Virus record (IMG/VR): IMGVR_UViG_3300025133_009608
Span: 124,001 to 188,000 of that record
DNA length: 64,000 bases
Source: a virus
Direction: 5' to 3' (one strand)
Under the pieces are notes generated by a model. It had not been told where the DNA came from. It saw only the letters and a program-made list of their open reading frames with translations, and searched no databases. How positions within the stretch are numbered: position 1 is the first letter of the stretch; each line of letters begins with the position of its first letter. The position numbers were made by a program, and so were the translations under genes. Below, in pieces: positions 62,747 through 64,000 of this stretch.

Positions 62747-63289
62747 TTATCCGACCCTCTCGCCTCCGATGGATACGTACTCATAAGAGCCGGCGGTAAG
62801 CTTGAACCTGCGGAACTTGCTCGCTGGAGCCTGACGCTGGATCCAGCGTTTTACCAGCGTCTTGTCAGCGGAGGTTACCGCCTTGTAAACTCCGCGCTGT
62901 ACGGTGTCTTTGGAGACAATCAAGCCCCAGAGGTAAAGATCCCCTTGAGGGTCTGACGCAAGTCGGGCCAACCCGTCTTGTACATAGTTGTAGTCGGTAG
63001 AGCCGCCACCAGCGGCGATCCGAGAAATACTTTTCTCGTAACTTGCGGACTGCTCCGCAAGAGCCTTGCGGCAAGTTTCAAGGTCAACACCTTGAACTCC
63101 GCAGTTCGCGAACACCGTCTCGGCAGTCATCTCGGCCAGCACGATCGCCGATCGCTCCAACAGGGACAGGTAACTAACCTTTCCGTTTACCGTGTAATGG
63201 GCGATCTCGCCAGAAGTCTTGCTCTCATAAGAACGAAGATGAAGGAAGCCGCCAGCTACGGCCGCCGAGTTTGCAGTTTGAATATCCAT
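62747..63289 (-). CDS. Hypothetical protein
   Basis: 180 residues from MDIQTANSAAVAGGFLHLRS; TTGGAG ahead of ATG. TSGEIAHYTVNGKVSYLSLL and YLWGLIVSKDTVQRGVYK are distinctive, and the C-terminus is basic and aromatic. Own promoter 58 nt upstream and terminator. Function unknown. Confidence 0.7.
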   Translation of the reverse strand: MDIQTANSAAVAGGFLHLRSYESKTSGEIAHYTVNGKVSYLSLLERSAIVLAEMTAETVFANCGVQGVDLETCRKALAEQSASYEKSISRIAAGGGSTDYNYVQDGLARLASDPQGDLYLWGLIVSKDTVQRGVYKAVTSADKTLVKRWIQRQAPASKFRRFKLTAGSYEYVSIGGERVG

Positions 63290-63347
63290 GATAAACTCCA
63301 ACGCAAAGAGGGGAAAAGTAAAAGTGGTTTGTCCTCTCTACACTTAC

Positions 63348-63371
63348 CTATAATGAATCGATCTTATTTAT
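63348..63371 (-). promoter_or_regulatory. Phage promoter (main class)
   Basis: AAGATCGATTCATTATAG core, 58 nt before the 63289 start. Confidence 0.83.
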
Positions 63372-63404
63372 GGAAGTTATATAGAAACATTTGAGACATG
63401 AGTT

Positions 63405-63439
63405 GGGCGGCCGAAGAAAACCACAAACCTCGGCCGCCC
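63405..63439 (-). terminator. Hairpin terminator
   Basis: GGGCGGCCGA/TCGGCCGCCC stem with loop AACCACAAACC below the 63480 gene. Confidence 0.72.
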
Positions 63440-63479
63440 TGCGAGAATCACCGCCAGACTCGATCGCAACTCAAAAGTT

Positions 63480-63770
63480 TTAGTATGCCACCTGAACCCA
63501 TTTTGTGGACTCAGGTGTGCTAACGCTCTCCAGACCGTCATACTCAGATATTACATACCTGCACCCCTCATGGCATTCCACCTCAAGCGAGGCGTTCGGC
63601 CCAGAGGCCGCCTCCTCTCCGAGCGCGAGCACACACTCTACGAGAAGGGGATCGTGCCTATTATTGTAATAAAAAGACTCAGGATCAGCCCCACGAGCAG
63701 TCAGCCATTCTTCTGCCGCAGATGACAACCCGAAGCCGCCATAACAACTATTCACTACTACTTTAAACAT
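63480..63770 (-). CDS. Hypothetical protein
   Basis: A 96-residue protein (FKVVVNSCYGGFGLSSAAEE; DPLLVECVLALGEEA; YVISEYDGLESVSTPE). The VVNSCYGGFGLS start recalls small conserved phage proteins. Promoter 22 nt upstream. Confidence 0.68.
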   Translation of the reverse strand: MFKVVVNSCYGGFGLSSAAEEWLTARGADPESFYYNNRHDPLLVECVLALGEEAASGPNASLEVECHEGCRYVISEYDGLESVSTPESTKWVQVAY

Positions 63771-63792
63771 TTTCTATTCTCCCTTCATATCA

Positions 63793-63816
63793 CTATAATG
63801 AATCGATCTTATTTAT
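63793..63816 (-). promoter_or_regulatory. Phage promoter (main class)
   Basis: AAGATCGATTCATTATAG core, 22 nt before the 63770 start. Confidence 0.83.
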
Positions 63817-63842
63817 GGAACAAGTGCGTTCGTGCCTACGGG

Positions 63843-63870
63843 GGAATGGGGCCGTATACGGCCCCATTCC
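63843..63870 (-). terminator. Palindromic hairpin terminator
   Basis: GGAATGGGGCCGTA/TACGGCCCCATTCC perfect palindrome below the ArdC-like gene. Confidence 0.7.
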
Positions 63871-63876
63871 ATTTGT

Positions 63877-64000
63877 CTAAAGCTCCCTTAGAAACTTGAT
63901 GGCACGGTTCGCTTGCCCTGCGGCCTCCGAGATTTTTCTCGGATCTTTTTTGAGACAGCGAATCCAAGACCCGATGTAGGCTTCGTGATTTTTAAAGATC
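63877..64000 (-). CDS. ArdC-like antirestriction/zincin protein, C-terminal fragment
   Basis: The gene enters from the right edge; 40 C-terminal residues are visible. NHEAYIGSWIRCLKKDPRKI and SEAAGQANRAIKFL match the C-terminal helices of ArdC-type (DUF1738/zincin-like) proteins, which protect incoming DNA from restriction. The catalytic part lies outside the window. Confidence 0.72.
   Translation of the reverse strand, partial: IFKNHEAYIGSWIRCLKKDPRKISEAAGQANRAIKFLREL

Noticed and set aside
62441-62956. 171-codon plus-strand frame
   Set aside because: Crosses a promoter and a terminator hairpin and opposes two supported minus-strand genes.
36337-63816. CRISPR array interpretation of the recurring 24-bp element
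   Set aside because: Copies are hundreds of bases apart, each placed before a gene start, and flip with gene direction; spacers are genes.

Overview
The window looks like part of a large (probably jumbo) tailed-phage genome from a bacterial host, most likely Gram-negative (inference). Genes are very dense and mostly on the minus strand. There are many tiny unknown proteins, seven tRNAs, a tmRNA, and phage-style nucleic-acid enzymes: a 5'-3' exonuclease, ATP-dependent DNA ligase, ClpP-like protease, sigma factor, deaminase, HNH nuclease and DNA methyltransferase. No capsid, tail, terminase, DNA polymerase or RNA polymerase core gene is visible. Nothing looks like bacterial housekeeping synteny.

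Region 1 (about 1-20 kb, minus strand) holds nucleic-acid and translation functions. These are an exonuclease, TilS, CYTH protein, GlmU-like nucleotidyltransferase, DNA methyltransferase, ClpP, HNH nuclease, a putative nucleotidyltransferase-fold protein, tmRNA, SAM methyltransferase, RpoH-like sigma factor, CMP/dCMP deaminase and GNAT acetyltransferase. A roughly 600-nt highly structured non-coding RNA candidate lies next to a tRNA. TilS together with a tRNA(CAU) that has isoleucine-type acceptor features suggests the phage decodes AUA codons.

Region 2 (about 19-38 kb) holds a SET-domain protein, cupin, HExxH membrane protein, papain-like amidase, PcfJ-like giant protein, Smr protein, hexapeptide acyltransferase and M15-type peptidase. 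Many otherwise unrelated proteins here begin with the same two-helix module, of the form MIKELIKIANELDERGL followed by KEADxLD. I read it as a shared targeting, packaging or processing signal; this is the most intriguing undescribed system in the window.

Region 3 (about 38-64 kb) is a mosaic of small genes, most with a private promoter (core AAGATCGATTYATTATAG), a 20-25 nt leader ending in a strong ribosome-binding site, and often a private hairpin terminator. It resembles an early, host-takeover region. It includes DNA ligase, a gp88-like Cys-rich protein, DUF1281-like, DUF3228-like, metallophosphoesterase and SprT-like proteins, tRNA-Asn and tRNA-Lys, and the C-terminus of an ArdC-like protein at the right edge. 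Three paralogues of an internally duplicated protein lie at 36.4, 47.5 and 52.0 kb; two of them are on the plus strand. A second short intergenic motif, TTTTTGCCCAA, recurs about 20 times from 36 to 62 kb.

Starts were chosen from Shine-Dalgarno position and overlap with neighbours. Several genes shorter than 60 codons or with GTG/TTG starts were added by reading the sequence. Family names rest on motif recognition only; no database search was possible.
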